From Nitratireductor thuwali (GTDB taxonomy: Bacteria; Pseudomonadota; Alphaproteobacteria; Rhizobiales; Rhizobiaceae), in NCBI RefSeq assembly GCF_036621415.1, contig NZ_CP030941.1, forward strand, positions 558,001-622,000: a stretch of 64,000 nt of DNA. The letters are read 5' to 3'. Each line of letters begins with the position of its first letter. The stretch's first letter is position 1. Shown piece by piece: positions 25,431 through 37,549 of this stretch. Position numbers and translations under genes: made by a program. Under the pieces are notes generated by a model that was given only the letters and a program-made list of their open reading frames with translations, made no database searches and was not told where the DNA came from.

Positions 25431-27287
25431 ATGGTGCTCCCGATGTTCCAGACATTCGACGTTTCGTCCGATCCGAGCCAGGCCGCGCCTAGAGTGGCGC
25501 GCCTGCGCGAAGAAATGGCAGCCCTCGGGCTGGACGGCCTCCTGGTGCCCCGCAGCGACGAGCATCAGGGCGAATATGTGCCGGCCTGCGCGGAGCGCCT
25601 GCGCTGGCTGACCGGCTTCACCGGCTCGGCGGGCGCAGCGCTGATTCTGGCATCCCGTGCCGTGCTCTTCGTCGACAGCCGCTATACGCTGCAGGCCCGC
25701 GAGCAGACCGATCCGGGCATCTTCGAGATCGCCCATGTTCCCGAAACGCCGCCGCGCGAATGGATCAGAGAGAATCTTGCCGAGGGAGCGCGTATAGGGC
25801 TCGATCCCTGGCTCCACACGATCGGCGATGTGCGGTCCCTGCGCGAAACCGTCGAGAAGGCGGGCATGGAAATCGTCGCCCTGGAGGAGAACCTGGTCGA
25901 CAGGGTATGGGAAGACCGCCCGGCGCCACCGCTGGCGCCGGTGCGAATTCACCCGCTGGACTTTGCCGGAGAGAAAGCTGCCGACAAGATCGAGCGGCTT
26001 TCCGAGGCACTGCGCAAGGAGGGCGTAGGCAGGACGGTCCTTACCGATCCATCCTCGCTCGCGTGGCTGTTCAACATTCGCGGCAGCGACGTGCCGCATA
26101 CGCCCCTGCCGCTCGGTTTCGCCATCCTGTCGGCCGACGGACGGCCTGATCTCTTCCTCGCCCGTGAAAAGCTGTCGCGCGAAGTGGAAGCCTACCTGAC
26201 CCAGCTTGCCGAACTCCGTGCACCGGACGAACTGGAGGCACGGCTTGCGCAGTATGCCTCGCAGGACGGCATTATCGGGCTGGACGAGGGACTGGCAGCG
26301 GAAAAGCTCCGGCTGCTGGCGAAGGAGGCCGGCGGTGAGACGATTGCCTTCGCCGACCCGGCTTCCCTGCCCCGGGCCACCAAGAACGCAACGGAGCTGC
26401 GCGGCGCCCGCGCGGCCCATCTGCGCGATGGCGCCGCGCTCGCCGATTTTCTGGCCTGGCTCGACGGGCAGGAGCCAGAGACCCTGGATGAAATCGGCGT
26501 GGTCGAGCGCCTTGAAGCGGCGCGCATACGCGCGGGCGAAGAGGCACAGATGCCGCTGCGCGATATTTCCTTCGACACGATCAGCGGATCCGGTCCAAAC
26601 GGCGCAATCGTCCACTACCGGGTGACGGAGAAGACGACGCGTAAACTCGCGCGCGACGAGCTCCTATTGCTCGATTCCGGCGGCCAGTATGAGGACGGAA
26701 CGACGGACGTCACCCGGACCGTTGTCCTTGGAACGCCCACCGAAGCCATGCGCAAGCATTTCACGCTGGTGCTCAAGGGCATGATCGCCATAAGCGCCCT
26801 GCGCTTTCCGGCCGGCACACGCGGCATGGACATCGATGCCATGGCCCGCGCCGCCCTCTGGAAATCGGGCTACGACTATGGACATGGCACCGGCCATGGC
26901 GTCGGCTCCTTTCTCTCCGTCCATGAGGGACCGCAGCGCATCGCGAAGACCGGCAAGCAGAAACTGCTGACGGGCATGATCCTGTCCAACGAGCCCGGCT
27001 ACTACAAGCCCGGTAGCTACGGCATCCGCATCGAGAACCTGATCGCGATTACCGAGCCCGAGCCGGTTCCCGGTGGCGACATCGCCATGCACGGTTTCGA
27101 AACGCTGACGCTCACCCCCATCGACAAGCGGCTTGTCGAGCCAGAGCTCCTGACCGAAGAAGAACGCACCTGGTTCGACGCATATCACCGACGCGTCTTC
27201 GACGAGATATCGCCGCTTGTCGACGGCCGCACGCGAACCTGGCTGCGCTCCTCGACCGCGCCCCTGGTCAACCGAGCAGATGCCTGA
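25431..27287 (+). CDS. pepP: Xaa-Pro aminopeptidase (M24B)
   Basis: A 618-residue two-metal aminopeptidase that removes N-terminal residues before proline. It has the three-part layout of the long aminopeptidase P1 type: two creatinase-like N-terminal domains (about 1-310) and a C-terminal pita-bread domain. Metal ligands are visible in LLLLDSGGQYEDGTTDVTRT (two Asp), GTGHGVG (His), SNEPGYY (Glu) and GIRIENL (Glu). ATG 25431 or 25443 (MFQTFDVSSDPSQ) are both possible; the second better matches family starts. The 3' end overlaps that of convergent azlD by 20 bases. Confidence 0.93.
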   Translation: MVLPMFQTFDVSSDPSQAAPRVARLREEMAALGLDGLLVPRSDEHQGEYVPACAERLRWLTGFTGSAGAALILASRAVLFVDSRYTLQAREQTDPGIFEIAHVPETPPREWIRENLAEGARIGLDPWLHTIGDVRSLRETVEKAGMEIVALEENLVDRVWEDRPAPPLAPVRIHPLDFAGEKAADKIERLSEALRKEGVGRTVLTDPSSLAWLFNIRGSDVPHTPLPLGFAILSADGRPDLFLAREKLSREVEAYLTQLAELRAPDELEARLAQYASQDGIIGLDEGLAAEKLRLLAKEAGGETIAFADPASLPRATKNATELRGARAAHLRDGAALADFLAWLDGQEPETLDEIGVVERLEAARIRAGEEAQMPLRDISFDTISGSGPNGAIVHYRVTEKTTRKLARDELLLLDSGGQYEDGTTDVTRTVVLGTPTEAMRKHFTLVLKGMIAISALRFPAGTRGMDIDAMARAALWKSGYDYGHGTGHGVGSFLSVHEGPQRIAKTGKQKLLTGMILSNEPGYYKPGSYGIRIENLIAITEPEPVPGGDIAMHGFETLTLTPIDKRLVEPELLTEEERTWFDAYHRRVFDEISPLVDGRTRTWLRSSTAPLVNRADA

Positions 27288-27567
27288 GCAGGATCAGCAC
27301 CGCGGCCGACGTCAGGAACATGGGCATCATCCCGCCTACCGCAAACGAAACCACGACGCCCGTGGCCAACGCGGCGATCTCGGGGATGCCGCCCTCCATT
27401 GCCGCGGGCGCTACCAGCGTGGTGAGAACGGCAGCAGGCACGGCATTCAGTCCCGCCTCGACGCGCGGATGGATATGCTCGAAGCGCGACAGGACCAGAT
27501 GCCCGCCAATACGGGTCAGATAGGTCATCACGGCGCCGGCGACGATGATCCAGAAGGTGGTGCTCAT
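27268..27567 (-). CDS. azlD: AzlD family branched-chain amino acid transport subunit
   Basis: A 99-residue protein with about four membrane segments (MSTTFWIIVAGAVMTYLTRIGG... LVAPAAMEGGIPEIAALATGVVVSFAVGGMM). This is the small subunit that pairs with AzlC to export branched-chain amino acids. Its ATG overlaps the azlC stop (ATGA). Its 3' end runs 20 bases into pepP. Confidence 0.9.
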   Translation of the reverse strand: MSTTFWIIVAGAVMTYLTRIGGHLVLSRFEHIHPRVEAGLNAVPAAVLTTLVAPAAMEGGIPEIAALATGVVVSFAVGGMMPMFLTSAAVLILLRHLLG

Positions 27568-28286
27568 CGCGGAGCGTCCTTCTTCACGGTCGGCACCATG
27601 AGCGCGCCCAGCAAGATGCCGGCGAGCGCCCCAAGGGAGACATGCCAGGGCGAGCCGACAAAGCGATAGGCGACAATGGAGGCAATGGCGCTGACGACGA
27701 CAACCGGCAGCCAGAGAGACCGCTTCCGGAAGCCCATGACAAGACCTGTGAAATATATCGGCAGGAGAAAGTCCAGTCCGATGGCATGAGGGTCGGGGAT
27801 CAGACGGCCGAACAGCGCGCCGAGCCACGCCTCGACGACCCAGAAGAGATAGATGGGCAGGCCCATCCCCATATACCAGGCGAAGGAAAGAGTTCCGTAT
27901 TCCCGGCGCCGTTCGGCCTCGGCGAACTGCGGATCGACGAGAAAGAAGAAACCGATCGCCTGCTGCATCGGTCCCCAATGGGAGATATGACGGCCGATCG
28001 TAGCCGAATAGAGCACGTGCCGGAAATTGACGGCAAAGATCGACAGCACGATAAGCCACGGCGCGACCCTGGTGCCGAAGAGGTCGACCCCCACCATCTG
28101 GCTGGCGCCGGCATAGATCGTGGCACTCATGAAGATCGCCTCGAAAACGGTGAAGCCGTTGTCGATGGCCAGCGCGCCGAAAAGAAGACCGAAAGGCATT
28201 GCCGCGACCACGACCGGGAGGCTGGCCCTGGCGCCGGACCAGAACTCGCTCGCCGTGCTGTCGTCGGCATAACTGTCCGCGCTCAT
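27564..28286 (-). CDS. azlC: AzlC family branched-chain amino acid permease
   Basis: A 240-residue inner membrane protein with the AzlC hallmark near the N-terminus (VVAAMPFGLLFGALAIDNGFTVFEAIFMSATIYAGASQMVGVDLFG) and NFRHVLYSATIGRHI. It is the large subunit of the AzlCD exporter. A GGAGGAA ribosome site precedes ATG 28286, and azlD overlaps its end. A candidate operator lies 25 bases upstream. Confidence 0.92.
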   Translation of the reverse strand: MSADSYADDSTASEFWSGARASLPVVVAAMPFGLLFGALAIDNGFTVFEAIFMSATIYAGASQMVGVDLFGTRVAPWLIVLSIFAVNFRHVLYSATIGRHISHWGPMQQAIGFFFLVDPQFAEAERRREYGTLSFAWYMGMGLPIYLFWVVEAWLGALFGRLIPDPHAIGLDFLLPIYFTGLVMGFRKRSLWLPVVVVSAIASIVAYRFVGSPWHVSLGALAGILLGALMVPTVKKDAPR

Positions 28287-28310
28287 GATTCCTCCAAGCC
28301 CCGGAAAATA

Positions 28311-28338
28311 GGTCAGAATAGCTGACCAGTCATGTCAA
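28311..28338 (-). promoter_or_regulatory. Candidate azlCD promoter and operator
   Basis: On the minus strand, a perfect -35 box TTGACA (28333-28338) is followed by the inverted repeat GGTCAGCTATTCTGACC (28311-28327) in the place of the -10 region. The repeat sits where a repressor would block transcription. No good -10 hexamer is visible, so the promoter call is tentative. Confidence 0.45.
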
Positions 28339-28381
28339 TTCCGTTGAGCCACGCTTCAGGGCAATTGATGAGACAGGCGCA

Positions 28382-30553
<2,172 letters not shown>

Positions 30554-30562
30554 TCAACACCT

Positions 30563-32239
30563 TCAGCTTGCCGCCAGCGCATTCTCCTGCAAAAGCCGCT
30601 CGGCCGCCGCGCGCGCTTCCTCCGTCACCGTGGCGCCCGCGAGCATGCGCGCGATCTCTTCCTGGCGCGCATCCCGGTCCATCACGGCGATCCCCGTTGC
30701 CACGCGGTCATGGCCGCCCGTCTTGGCAATCAGGTAATGGGTGCCGGCCCGCGCGGCCACCTGAGGCGCATGGGTGACCGACAGCACCTGGATGCGGCTT
30801 GCCAGCCGCGCAAGGCGCTGACCGATGGCATCGGCCACCGCCCCGCCCACGCCGGTGTCTATTTCGTCGAAGACCAGCGTCGGCGCCGACCCCCTGTCGG
30901 CAAGCGCCACCTTCAGTGCCAGCAGAAAGCGCGAAAGCTCACCGCCCGATGCCACTTTCATGATCGGCCCCGGACGTGTGCCCGGATTAGTCTGCACCCA
31001 GAACTCAACCCGATCGATGCCCTCTTCCATCCGGTCCTCGGGCGCACTGTCGATCTGCACCAAGAACCGGGCGCGCTCCAGTTTCAGCGCCGGCAGCTCC
31101 GCCATCACCGCAGCGGCAAGCGTCTCCGCGGTGGCCTGGCGCGCCTCGGAAAGCCGGCCAGCAGCAGCATCGAAGGCATCGCGCCGTTCTGCCGCGCCCT
31201 TCTCCAGCAAGCCCAGCCGCTCCTCGCCCGCATCGAGATCGGCCAGATCGTTGTCCATCCGGTCGCGCAGCGCCGCCAGTTCGTCGACCATCACATTGTG
31301 CTTGCGCGCCACCGCACGCAGCGCGAAGAGGCGCTCTTCGGCCTGGTCCAGACGCTGGGGATCGAACTCGCTCGCCCGCATGGCCTCGTCCACAGCGCTC
31401 TGCGCCGCGTCTAGTGAGATCAACGCCTCGTCAAGCGACGTGATGATTTCCTCCAGAAGTCCCGGCGCTTCCTGCGCCTTACGCTGAAGCCGGCGCAACA
31501 GGCTGGCCAGCGCCGGCAGGGGTGAGGCCTGCCCGGACAGCACTTCCTGCGCATCGGCGATATCGGCGGCGGTTTTCTCTGCCCGCATCATCCGCGCGCG
31601 TTCGTCGGCAAGTTCCGTTTCTTCGCCTGGGCGCGGGTCGAGCTTTGACAATTCCTCGACGGAAGCGCGCAGAAAATCGGCCTCACGTGCGGCCGCTTCG
31701 ACCTTGGCCCTGTGGCGGGCAAGCTCCTGCTCGGCCTGCCGCCACGCGCGCCAGGCAGCACGAACCTCGCCCGTCAGTGGAAGCAGCCCGCCAAAGGCGT
31801 CGATCAGATCGCGATGCGCGGAGGTATCGACAAGCGCCCGCTCGTCGTGTTGGCCGTGTATCTCCACCAGCGCGCGCCCGACCTGCCGCATGAGCGCGAC
31901 GCTGGAAGGCTGGTCGTTGATGAAAACGCGGGTGCGCCCGTCCGCCGACTGCACACGCCGCAGGATGATGTCGCCGCTATCGTCGACGGCATTCTCACGC
32001 AGCACATCGCGGGCTGGGTGGACCGCCGGCACGTCGAAAACGGCGATCACCTGCCCCTGATCGGCGCCATGGCGCACCAGTGAAGCATCGCCGCGCGCGC
32101 CCAGCGCAAGCGAAAGCGAATCAAGCAGAATGGACTTGCCCGCCCCAGTCTCTCCCGTCAGCACCGACAGCCCGGCCGAGAAATCAATATCGAGCCGTTC
32201 GATCAGGACAATATCGCGGATCGAAAGGTGTGCGAGCAT
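30563..32239 (-). CDS. recN: DNA repair protein RecN
   Basis: SMC-like ATPase used in double-strand break repair. The 558-residue protein begins MLAHLSIRDIVLIERLDIDF with Walker A GETGAGKS at residues 29-36, has a central coiled coil, and near the C-terminus the ABC signature region (VASGGELSRFLLALKVAL) and Walker B (LVFDEIDTGVGG). ATG 32239 is 7 bases after the bamD stop; a longer frame start at 32266 would overlap bamD and is rejected. Confidence 0.95.
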   Translation of the reverse strand: MLAHLSIRDIVLIERLDIDFSAGLSVLTGETGAGKSILLDSLSLALGARGDASLVRHGADQGQVIAVFDVPAVHPARDVLRENAVDDSGDIILRRVQSADGRTRVFINDQPSSVALMRQVGRALVEIHGQHDERALVDTSAHRDLIDAFGGLLPLTGEVRAAWRAWRQAEQELARHRAKVEAAAREADFLRASVEELSKLDPRPGEETELADERARMMRAEKTAADIADAQEVLSGQASPLPALASLLRRLQRKAQEAPGLLEEIITSLDEALISLDAAQSAVDEAMRASEFDPQRLDQAEERLFALRAVARKHNVMVDELAALRDRMDNDLADLDAGEERLGLLEKGAAERRDAFDAAAGRLSEARQATAETLAAAVMAELPALKLERARFLVQIDSAPEDRMEEGIDRVEFWVQTNPGTRPGPIMKVASGGELSRFLLALKVALADRGSAPTLVFDEIDTGVGGAVADAIGQRLARLASRIQVLSVTHAPQVAARAGTHYLIAKTGGHDRVATGIAVMDRDARQEEIARMLAGATVTEEARAAAERLLQENALAAS

Positions 32240-32246
32240 GAAGCGC

Positions 32247-33119
32247 CTAGGAGCCTGCCCCCACAATCAAGCCAGCGGCTTTGGAAATCCAGGAGCCCGT
32301 ATTCTCTCTCGGCTCCAGCCCGCCCGATTGCAGGAGTGCGTAGGAATCCTTGTACCATTCGCTTTCCGGGAAATTGTGCCCCAGAACCGCGGCGGCCGTC
32401 TGCGCTTCCGATGCGATACCCATGGCGAAATACGCTTCCGTCAGCCGCGCAAGCGCCTCCTCGACGTGCCGCGTGTTTGCGTAGTTCTCTACCACGCCCC
32501 GGAAACGGCGGATGGCCGCAATGTACTCCCGGCGCTCCAGATAATAGCGGCCGATCTGCATTTCCTTGCCGGCGAGCTGGTCACGCGCGAAACGCACTTT
32601 GGCCTGAGCATCGGGCACATACTCCGAATCCGGCCAGCGCTGGGCGACCTGCTCCATCGCCTCGATCGTCTGACGCGCTTCCTTCTGGTCCTGGGTCACT
32701 TCCTTGATCTGCCGGAAGTAGCTCAGCCCGACCAGATATTGCGCATAGGCCGCGTCGTCGCTGGTCGGATAGAGCGCCACATAGCGCTTGCCGCTGTTGA
32801 TCGCCTCGGCATAGTTGCCCTGGCGGTAGTTCGCAAAGGTGGCCATCAGAAGCGCCTTGCGCGCGAACTCCGAATAGGGATGCTGCCGGTCGACGGCCTC
32901 GAACTTGGCGACCGCTTCCTTGAGCCGCCCCGATTCGAGATTGGCCAAGCCCTGATTGTAGAGCGCATCGGCCGGCTCCGTCTGCTCCACATAGGTGGAC
33001 AGGTCGAGATCCTTCTCCGCATTGCAGCCGGCCGCCAGGAGCGGCAAGGCCACTGCCGCAAAGGCTGTACGGACCGGAGCCCTCAAGCTCATCCGATCGG
33101 CGAGGCGTCTAAAATTCAT
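32247..33119 (-). CDS. bamD: Outer membrane assembly lipoprotein BamD
   Basis: Lipoprotein of the BAM complex that inserts outer-membrane proteins. Signal peptide with lipobox LLAAGC (lipidated Cys at about residue 32 from the ATG at 33119), followed by TPR-like repeats ([52 protein letters not shown]). ATG 33119 with GAGGGG upstream is preferred; 33092 is also possible. It lies between lpxC and recN, as in many alphaproteobacteria. Confidence 0.94.
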   Translation of the reverse strand: MNFRRLADRMSLRAPVRTAFAAVALPLLAAGCNAEKDLDLSTYVEQTEPADALYNQGLANLESGRLKEAVAKFEAVDRQHPYSEFARKALLMATFANYRQGNYAEAINSGKRYVALYPTSDDAAYAQYLVGLSYFRQIKEVTQDQKEARQTIEAMEQVAQRWPDSEYVPDAQAKVRFARDQLAGKEMQIGRYYLERREYIAAIRRFRGVVENYANTRHVEEALARLTEAYFAMGIASEAQTAAAVLGHNFPESEWYKDSYALLQSGGLEPRENTGSWISKAAGLIVGAGS

Positions 33120-33269
33120 GCGGGCTCGGCCCCTCTGGCGCATTCAGACAAAAGATGTGCACGCAGTCATAGTGCATAATCCCGGCGCGCGGCAACGCTA
33201 TCGACGGCCAATGGCACATTTTTGTGGCAGCATGCATCCGGGGCCGGCATCGCCCCAAGAATCAAGTCG

Positions 33270-34220
33270 TCACAGAACCCAAGGCGCGTAGACGGGTGCG
33301 TTGACGGCGATCATTTCGGCGCCCCTGCCCCGCTCGCGGCGCGTGGTCTCGACGATCTCGAATGCGGAAGGGTCGGTGAGCAGATGCCGCAGGGCGGCAG
33401 CGTTCAGCCGGTGCCCGCCGCGATAGGAACGGAAACAGCCGATGAACCTTGCTCCGGCCAAAGCCAGGTCGCCAACCGCGTCCAGCATCTTGTGGCGAAC
33501 GAACTCGTCCTCGTAGCGCAGACCTTCCATGTTGATCACACGGTGGTCCTCGCCGATAACGACGGAGTTTTCGAGCGACGAGCCGAGCGCAAAGCCGGCG
33601 GCCCAGAGCCGCTCGACATCCTTGATGAAGCCGAAAGTGCGCGCCCGCGCGATCTCTCGGGCAAAAACTTCGGCGTTCATGTCGACCGCAAAGGCCTGCC
33701 GGCCGATGGCCGGGCTCTCGAAATCGATCTCGACCTCGAACCTCGTGCCGTCATGGGGCAGAAATTCGGCCCAGGAGTTGCCCATGCCTATGCGAACCGG
33801 CTTCTTGATCCGGATGTAACGGCGCTTCACATCGAGCTGCCTGATACCGGCCTGCCGAAAAGCTTCGACAAAGACCGCGGCGCTGCCGTCCATGATCGGC
33901 ACTTCACCGCCATCGATCTCGATCGCGGCATTGTCTATGCCCATCGCCGACAGCGCGGCCATGAGATGCTCGACCGTCGCGACGTGATCGCCGGAAGTAT
34001 CGCCAAGGCCGGTGCAAAAATCCGTCTCGCCGACCTCCGCCGCAAGCGCTCGTATCACCTTGCCCTCGGCATTCTCGTCTATCCGTTGAAAGACAATACC
34101 TGTGTCTGCATCCGCCGGATTGAAGTGGATGGAAACGGATTCGCCGGAATGAACGCCAATGCCCGAGAGCGAGAAGCGCGCGTCTAGTGTCGTCTGATAT
34201 TCGAGCAAATCGATCCCCAT
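33270..34220 (-). CDS. lpxC: UDP-3-O-acyl-N-acetylglucosamine deacetylase
   Basis: Zinc-dependent committed step of lipid A synthesis. The 316-residue protein starts MGIDLLEYQTTL, then LSGIGVHSGESV. A zinc His lies in VATVEHLMAALSAMGID, and the other ligands in VRHKMLDAVGDLAL (HKxxDxxGD). The frame extends to 34247, but ATG 34220 fits family starts. It follows the ftsZ terminator, so it probably has its own promoter in the A/T-rich stretch 34300-34435. Confidence 0.95.
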   Translation of the reverse strand: MGIDLLEYQTTLDARFSLSGIGVHSGESVSIHFNPADADTGIVFQRIDENAEGKVIRALAAEVGETDFCTGLGDTSGDHVATVEHLMAALSAMGIDNAAIEIDGGEVPIMDGSAAVFVEAFRQAGIRQLDVKRRYIRIKKPVRIGMGNSWAEFLPHDGTRFEVEIDFESPAIGRQAFAVDMNAEVFAREIARARTFGFIKDVERLWAAGFALGSSLENSVVIGEDHRVINMEGLRYEDEFVRHKMLDAVGDLALAGARFIGCFRSYRGGHRLNAAALRHLLTDPSAFEIVETTRRERGRGAEMIAVNAPVYAPWVL

Positions 34221-34439
34221 CAGCTCGCCCGTACCGCTCCGCTCCATTCGGTGGTGCGGACGGCTTCTAGCGGAAGCACGCGACTAGCCCCAAAAACGCC
34301 CCATGCTCCGGTCTCGTTTGGGTCGCAAGATAATGTTCCCGCTCCACGACTCCAAATCACGCTTTCTTACCCGGTGTTACCATGATGCGGAAATTGCTAA
34401 ACAGATATAAAAGTTTGTTTTAGTTTAACATTTCCTAAC

Positions 34440-34467
34440 CAAAACGGGCGCCGGCGCGCCCGTTTTG
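34440..34467 (-). terminator. Strong bidirectional terminator after ftsZ
   Basis: A 12-bp perfect stem CAAAACGGGCGC/GCGCCCGTTTTG (34440-34451 and 34456-34467, 4-base loop) with U-rich outer ends on both strands. It lies 29 bases after the ftsZ stop and separates the division cluster from lpxC. Confidence 0.85.
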
Positions 34468-34495
34468 TTACTGCATGTTACAGCCGCGTTACCGC

Positions 34496-36175
34496 CTAGT
34501 TTGCCTGCCTGCGCAGGAAGGCGGGAATCTCGAGCTGATCGTCCTCCTGCGTGGCCCGCGGCTGCTGGCTGATTCTGCCATGGTCGTCGAGCTGACCCCG
34601 GCGCGGAGCATAGAGCTGGCTTTCGCTGGAAGGCTGACGGCGCGCCTCCGGGGCCGGCTGGCGCAGGCGCGGCTCGGGCGGCGGAGCCGAATGGCCATCG
34701 TCTTCGCGGCGCGAAAGGCCGTTGGTCAGGCGCTTGAGCAGGCCCATCGGACCGCGCTCCTCGTGGTCCGGCGCATGCTCGGCGCGACCGCTGGACTGTA
34801 TCTCGGCCTGCACCACCGGCGGAAAGTCCTCCACGCGGGGCATGCGCACCGGCTGCGGCGCAGGCTGCTGCGGCTGCATCGCCTGCTCGGGCGCCGGCTG
34901 CGGCGCTGCCGGGCGCGGCGTGTAGCCGGCCGCCGGAGCGGCTGCCTGAGGTGCTGCGGGGGCGGGCTTGAAGAGCTTGCTCTGCGGCTGAAACGCGCTC
35001 GTCATCTGCTGCGCGTCCTGTTCGGCGCTGCGGATTGCTTCAGCCACGGGGTCGTTTCCCACCGCGACGCCTCCTTCAGGAGCGACATCGCGGGCCACGG
35101 GCTGGGGCCGGGCTTCCGCTCCCGCCGTCCGCGGCGCCTGCTGGGACGGCTGCGCGGTCGGCCGCATCGGCTGGCGAATCGCCGACGGTGGCGAGGAGAT
35201 CTCTGCCGCCGTCTTGTCGATGCCGGTAGCCACCACGGAGACGCGGATAACGCCTTCGAGTTCCTCGTCGAAAGTCGCGCCCAGAATGATGTTGGCTTCC
35301 GGATCCACCTCCTCGCGGATGCGGGTCGCAGCCTCGTCCACCTCGAACAGCGTCATGTCGCGGCCGCCGGTGATGGAGATCAGAAGGCCGCGCGCACCCT
35401 TCATGGAGGTTTCGTCGAGCAGAGGATTGGCGATCGCGGCCTCGGCGGCCGCCATGGCTCGTCCCTCGCCGGAAGCCTCGCCCGTGCCCATCATAGCCTT
35501 GCCCATCTCGCGCATGACGGAGCGGACGTCGGCAAAGTCAAGATTGATGAGGCCTTCCTTGACCATCAGGTCGGTGATGCAGGCCACGCCCGAATAAAGA
35601 ACCTGATCCGCCATGGCGAAAGCATCGGCAAAGGTCGTCTTGTCGTTGGCGATGCGGAAGAGGTTCTGGTTCGGAATGACGATGAGCGTATCGACGCACT
35701 TCTGCAGTTCCTCGATACCCGCCTCGGCCGTTTTCATCCGACGCTGGCCTTCGAAATGGAACGGCTTGGTCACCACGCCGACGGTGAGGATTCCCTTCTC
35801 CCGTGCCGCCCGCGCCACGACGGGCGCCGCACCCGTGCCCGTGCCGCCGCCCATGCCGGCGGTGACGAAGCACATATGCGTGTTCGACAGGTGGTCCAGG
35901 ATCTCGTCGATGCATTCCTCGGCGGCCGCCTGGCCCACTTCGGGCTGCGAACCGGCACCCAGCCCCTCGGTCACCGATGCGCCAAGCTGGATCAGACGAT
36001 CCGACTTCGACTGGGTGAGTGCCTGGGCATCGGTATTGGCCACCACGAATTCGACGCCGCGAAGCCCCGCCGTGATCATGTTGTTGACGGCGTTGCCGCC
36101 GCCTCCGCCAACGCCGAACACCGTTATCTTCGGCTTGAGCTCGGTGATGTCCGGTTTTTGCAAGTTGATCGTCAT
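34496..36175 (-). CDS. ftsZ: Cell division protein FtsZ
   Basis: Tubulin-like GTPase that builds the division ring. 559 residues. GTP-binding GGGTGTG lies at about residues 109-115, with [14 protein letters not shown] near residue 20. The conserved GTPase core ends near residue 320. A long Pro/Gln/Ala-rich linker follows, ending in the C-terminal peptide [15 protein letters not shown], which binds FtsA and other partners. ATG 36175 has AAGGACGAGGA upstream. It is the last gene of the dcw cluster. Confidence 0.97.
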   Translation of the reverse strand: MTINLQKPDITELKPKITVFGVGGGGGNAVNNMITAGLRGVEFVVANTDAQALTQSKSDRLIQLGASVTEGLGAGSQPEVGQAAAEECIDEILDHLSNTHMCFVTAGMGGGTGTGAAPVVARAAREKGILTVGVVTKPFHFEGQRRMKTAEAGIEELQKCVDTLIVIPNQNLFRIANDKTTFADAFAMADQVLYSGVACITDLMVKEGLINLDFADVRSVMREMGKAMMGTGEASGEGRAMAAAEAAIANPLLDETSMKGARGLLISITGGRDMTLFEVDEAATRIREEVDPEANIILGATFDEELEGVIRVSVVATGIDKTAAEISSPPSAIRQPMRPTAQPSQQAPRTAGAEARPQPVARDVAPEGGVAVGNDPVAEAIRSAEQDAQQMTSAFQPQSKLFKPAPAAPQAAAPAAGYTPRPAAPQPAPEQAMQPQQPAPQPVRMPRVEDFPPVVQAEIQSSGRAEHAPDHEERGPMGLLKRLTNGLSRREDDGHSAPPPEPRLRQPAPEARRQPSSESQLYAPRRGQLDDHGRISQQPRATQEDDQLEIPAFLRRQAN

Positions 36176-36238
36176 TGTCCTCGTCCTTTCCGCCTTCATG
36201 CCGCCTCGCCGCTGCGGCCGCCATCGGGAATTGTTGTT

Positions 36239-37549
36239 CTAAAAACTGTCCCGCAACCATTGACCTACGCGCTGGAACCGCCCCCCGGTGCCCGTTGCGC
36301 GCGTGAATATGCCGCCTTTTGTTCCACGGCTTTCGTAATCCGCAACCTGCGGATAAATCAGCAGCCCGATCGGGGCCGAGAACGCCGCGCCCTTCGCGGC
36401 CTCGGGAAGCCCGGCCACGCCAAGCGGCCGTCCAAGACGCACGTTGCGCCCAAGAAGCCGGCGCGCCGCCTCCGGCAGACCGCCAAGCTGGCTCGCGCCG
36501 CCGGTCAAGACAACCCTGCGCCCCACCAGGTTACCGTAACCTGACCGGTTCAGCCGGTCGCGCACCAGTTCCAGCGTCTCTTCGACCCTCGCCCGCACGA
36601 TGCGCGTCATGACTGCCCGCGGCACCTGCAAAGGCTGCTCCGTCTCATCACTGCCGATAGGCTGGATCGCCACGATGTCGCGATCGTCGGCGCTGGCCGG
36701 CAGGGCCGAACCGTGCATGACCTTCAACCGTTCGGCGTCTTCCAGCCGCGTCGAAAGCCCGCGCGCCAGGTCCATCGTCACATGGTTGCCGCCGACCGGC
36801 AGCGCATCCGCATGCACGAATTTGCCATCGACGAAAACCGAGATCGTCGTGGTGCCTCCGCCCATATCGATGCAGGCCGCACCCATCTCCGTCTCGTCAT
36901 CCACCAGCGCCGCGAGCCCGCTGGCATAGGGCGTCGCCACCAGCCGCTCGACGGACAGATGCGAACGGTTTACGCAAAGCTCCAGATTGCGCAGCGGCAC
37001 CGCGTCTGCGGTCACCACATGCATGTCGACGCCCAGCGTGTCGCCCACCATCCCGCGCGGATCACGGATGCCGCGCTCCGAATCGAGCGAGAACCCGACC
37101 GCCAGCGAATGCACGACCTCACGCTCGGCCCGCATGGCCTGGCGCGCGCCCGCCGTAAGCACCCGGTTCACATCGGCCCTGGCCGCTTCGTGCCCGCCGA
37201 GATTGATCGTGGCACTGGCGGTCTCGCTCTTCAGCCTGCCAGCCGACACGTTGACGATAAGGGAATCAACCGTCAGCCCCGCCATGCGCTCGGCCGCGTC
37301 CACCGCAAGGCGGATGGCCTGCTCGGCACGGTCGAGGTCCACGACGACGCCGGATTTGACCCCTTCGGATTTCTGATGGCCGATGCCGATGACCTTGATG
37401 CGGTGCGTGCGGTGACGCAGCGCTCGGCTGCTTTCAGCCGGCAGAAGCCTGGCGATGATGCAGCATACCTTGCTCGATCCAACATCGAGAACGGTAATGA
37501 CGCCGGAGCGCCGCTCGGTGTTCCCGCCCGACCCGGGGAGCCAGCTCAT
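36239..37549 (-). CDS. ftsA: Cell division protein FtsA
   Basis: Actin-like ATPase that ties FtsZ to the membrane. The 436-residue protein has the phosphate-1 motif VLDVGSSKVCC near residue 20, IDMGGGTTTISVF, and VVLTGGASQLGGL. The C-terminal amphipathic helix (FQRVGQWLRDSF) is the membrane-binding end. The start overlaps ftsQ by 4 bases. Confidence 0.96.
   Translation of the reverse strand: MSWLPGSGGNTERRSGVITVLDVGSSKVCCIIARLLPAESSRALRHRTHRIKVIGIGHQKSEGVKSGVVVDLDRAEQAIRLAVDAAERMAGLTVDSLIVNVSAGRLKSETASATINLGGHEAARADVNRVLTAGARQAMRAEREVVHSLAVGFSLDSERGIRDPRGMVGDTLGVDMHVVTADAVPLRNLELCVNRSHLSVERLVATPYASGLAALVDDETEMGAACIDMGGGTTTISVFVDGKFVHADALPVGGNHVTMDLARGLSTRLEDAERLKVMHGSALPASADDRDIVAIQPIGSDETEQPLQVPRAVMTRIVRARVEETLELVRDRLNRSGYGNLVGRRVVLTGGASQLGGLPEAARRLLGRNVRLGRPLGVAGLPEAAKGAAFSAPIGLLIYPQVADYESRGTKGGIFTRATGTGGRFQRVGQWLRDSF

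Noticed and set aside
34380..34445. CtrA-like TTAA-spaced motif near the ftsZ terminator and lpxC upstream region
   Set aside because: The half-site spacing is 6 rather than 7 and the match is imperfect; A/T-rich DNA gives such matches by chance.
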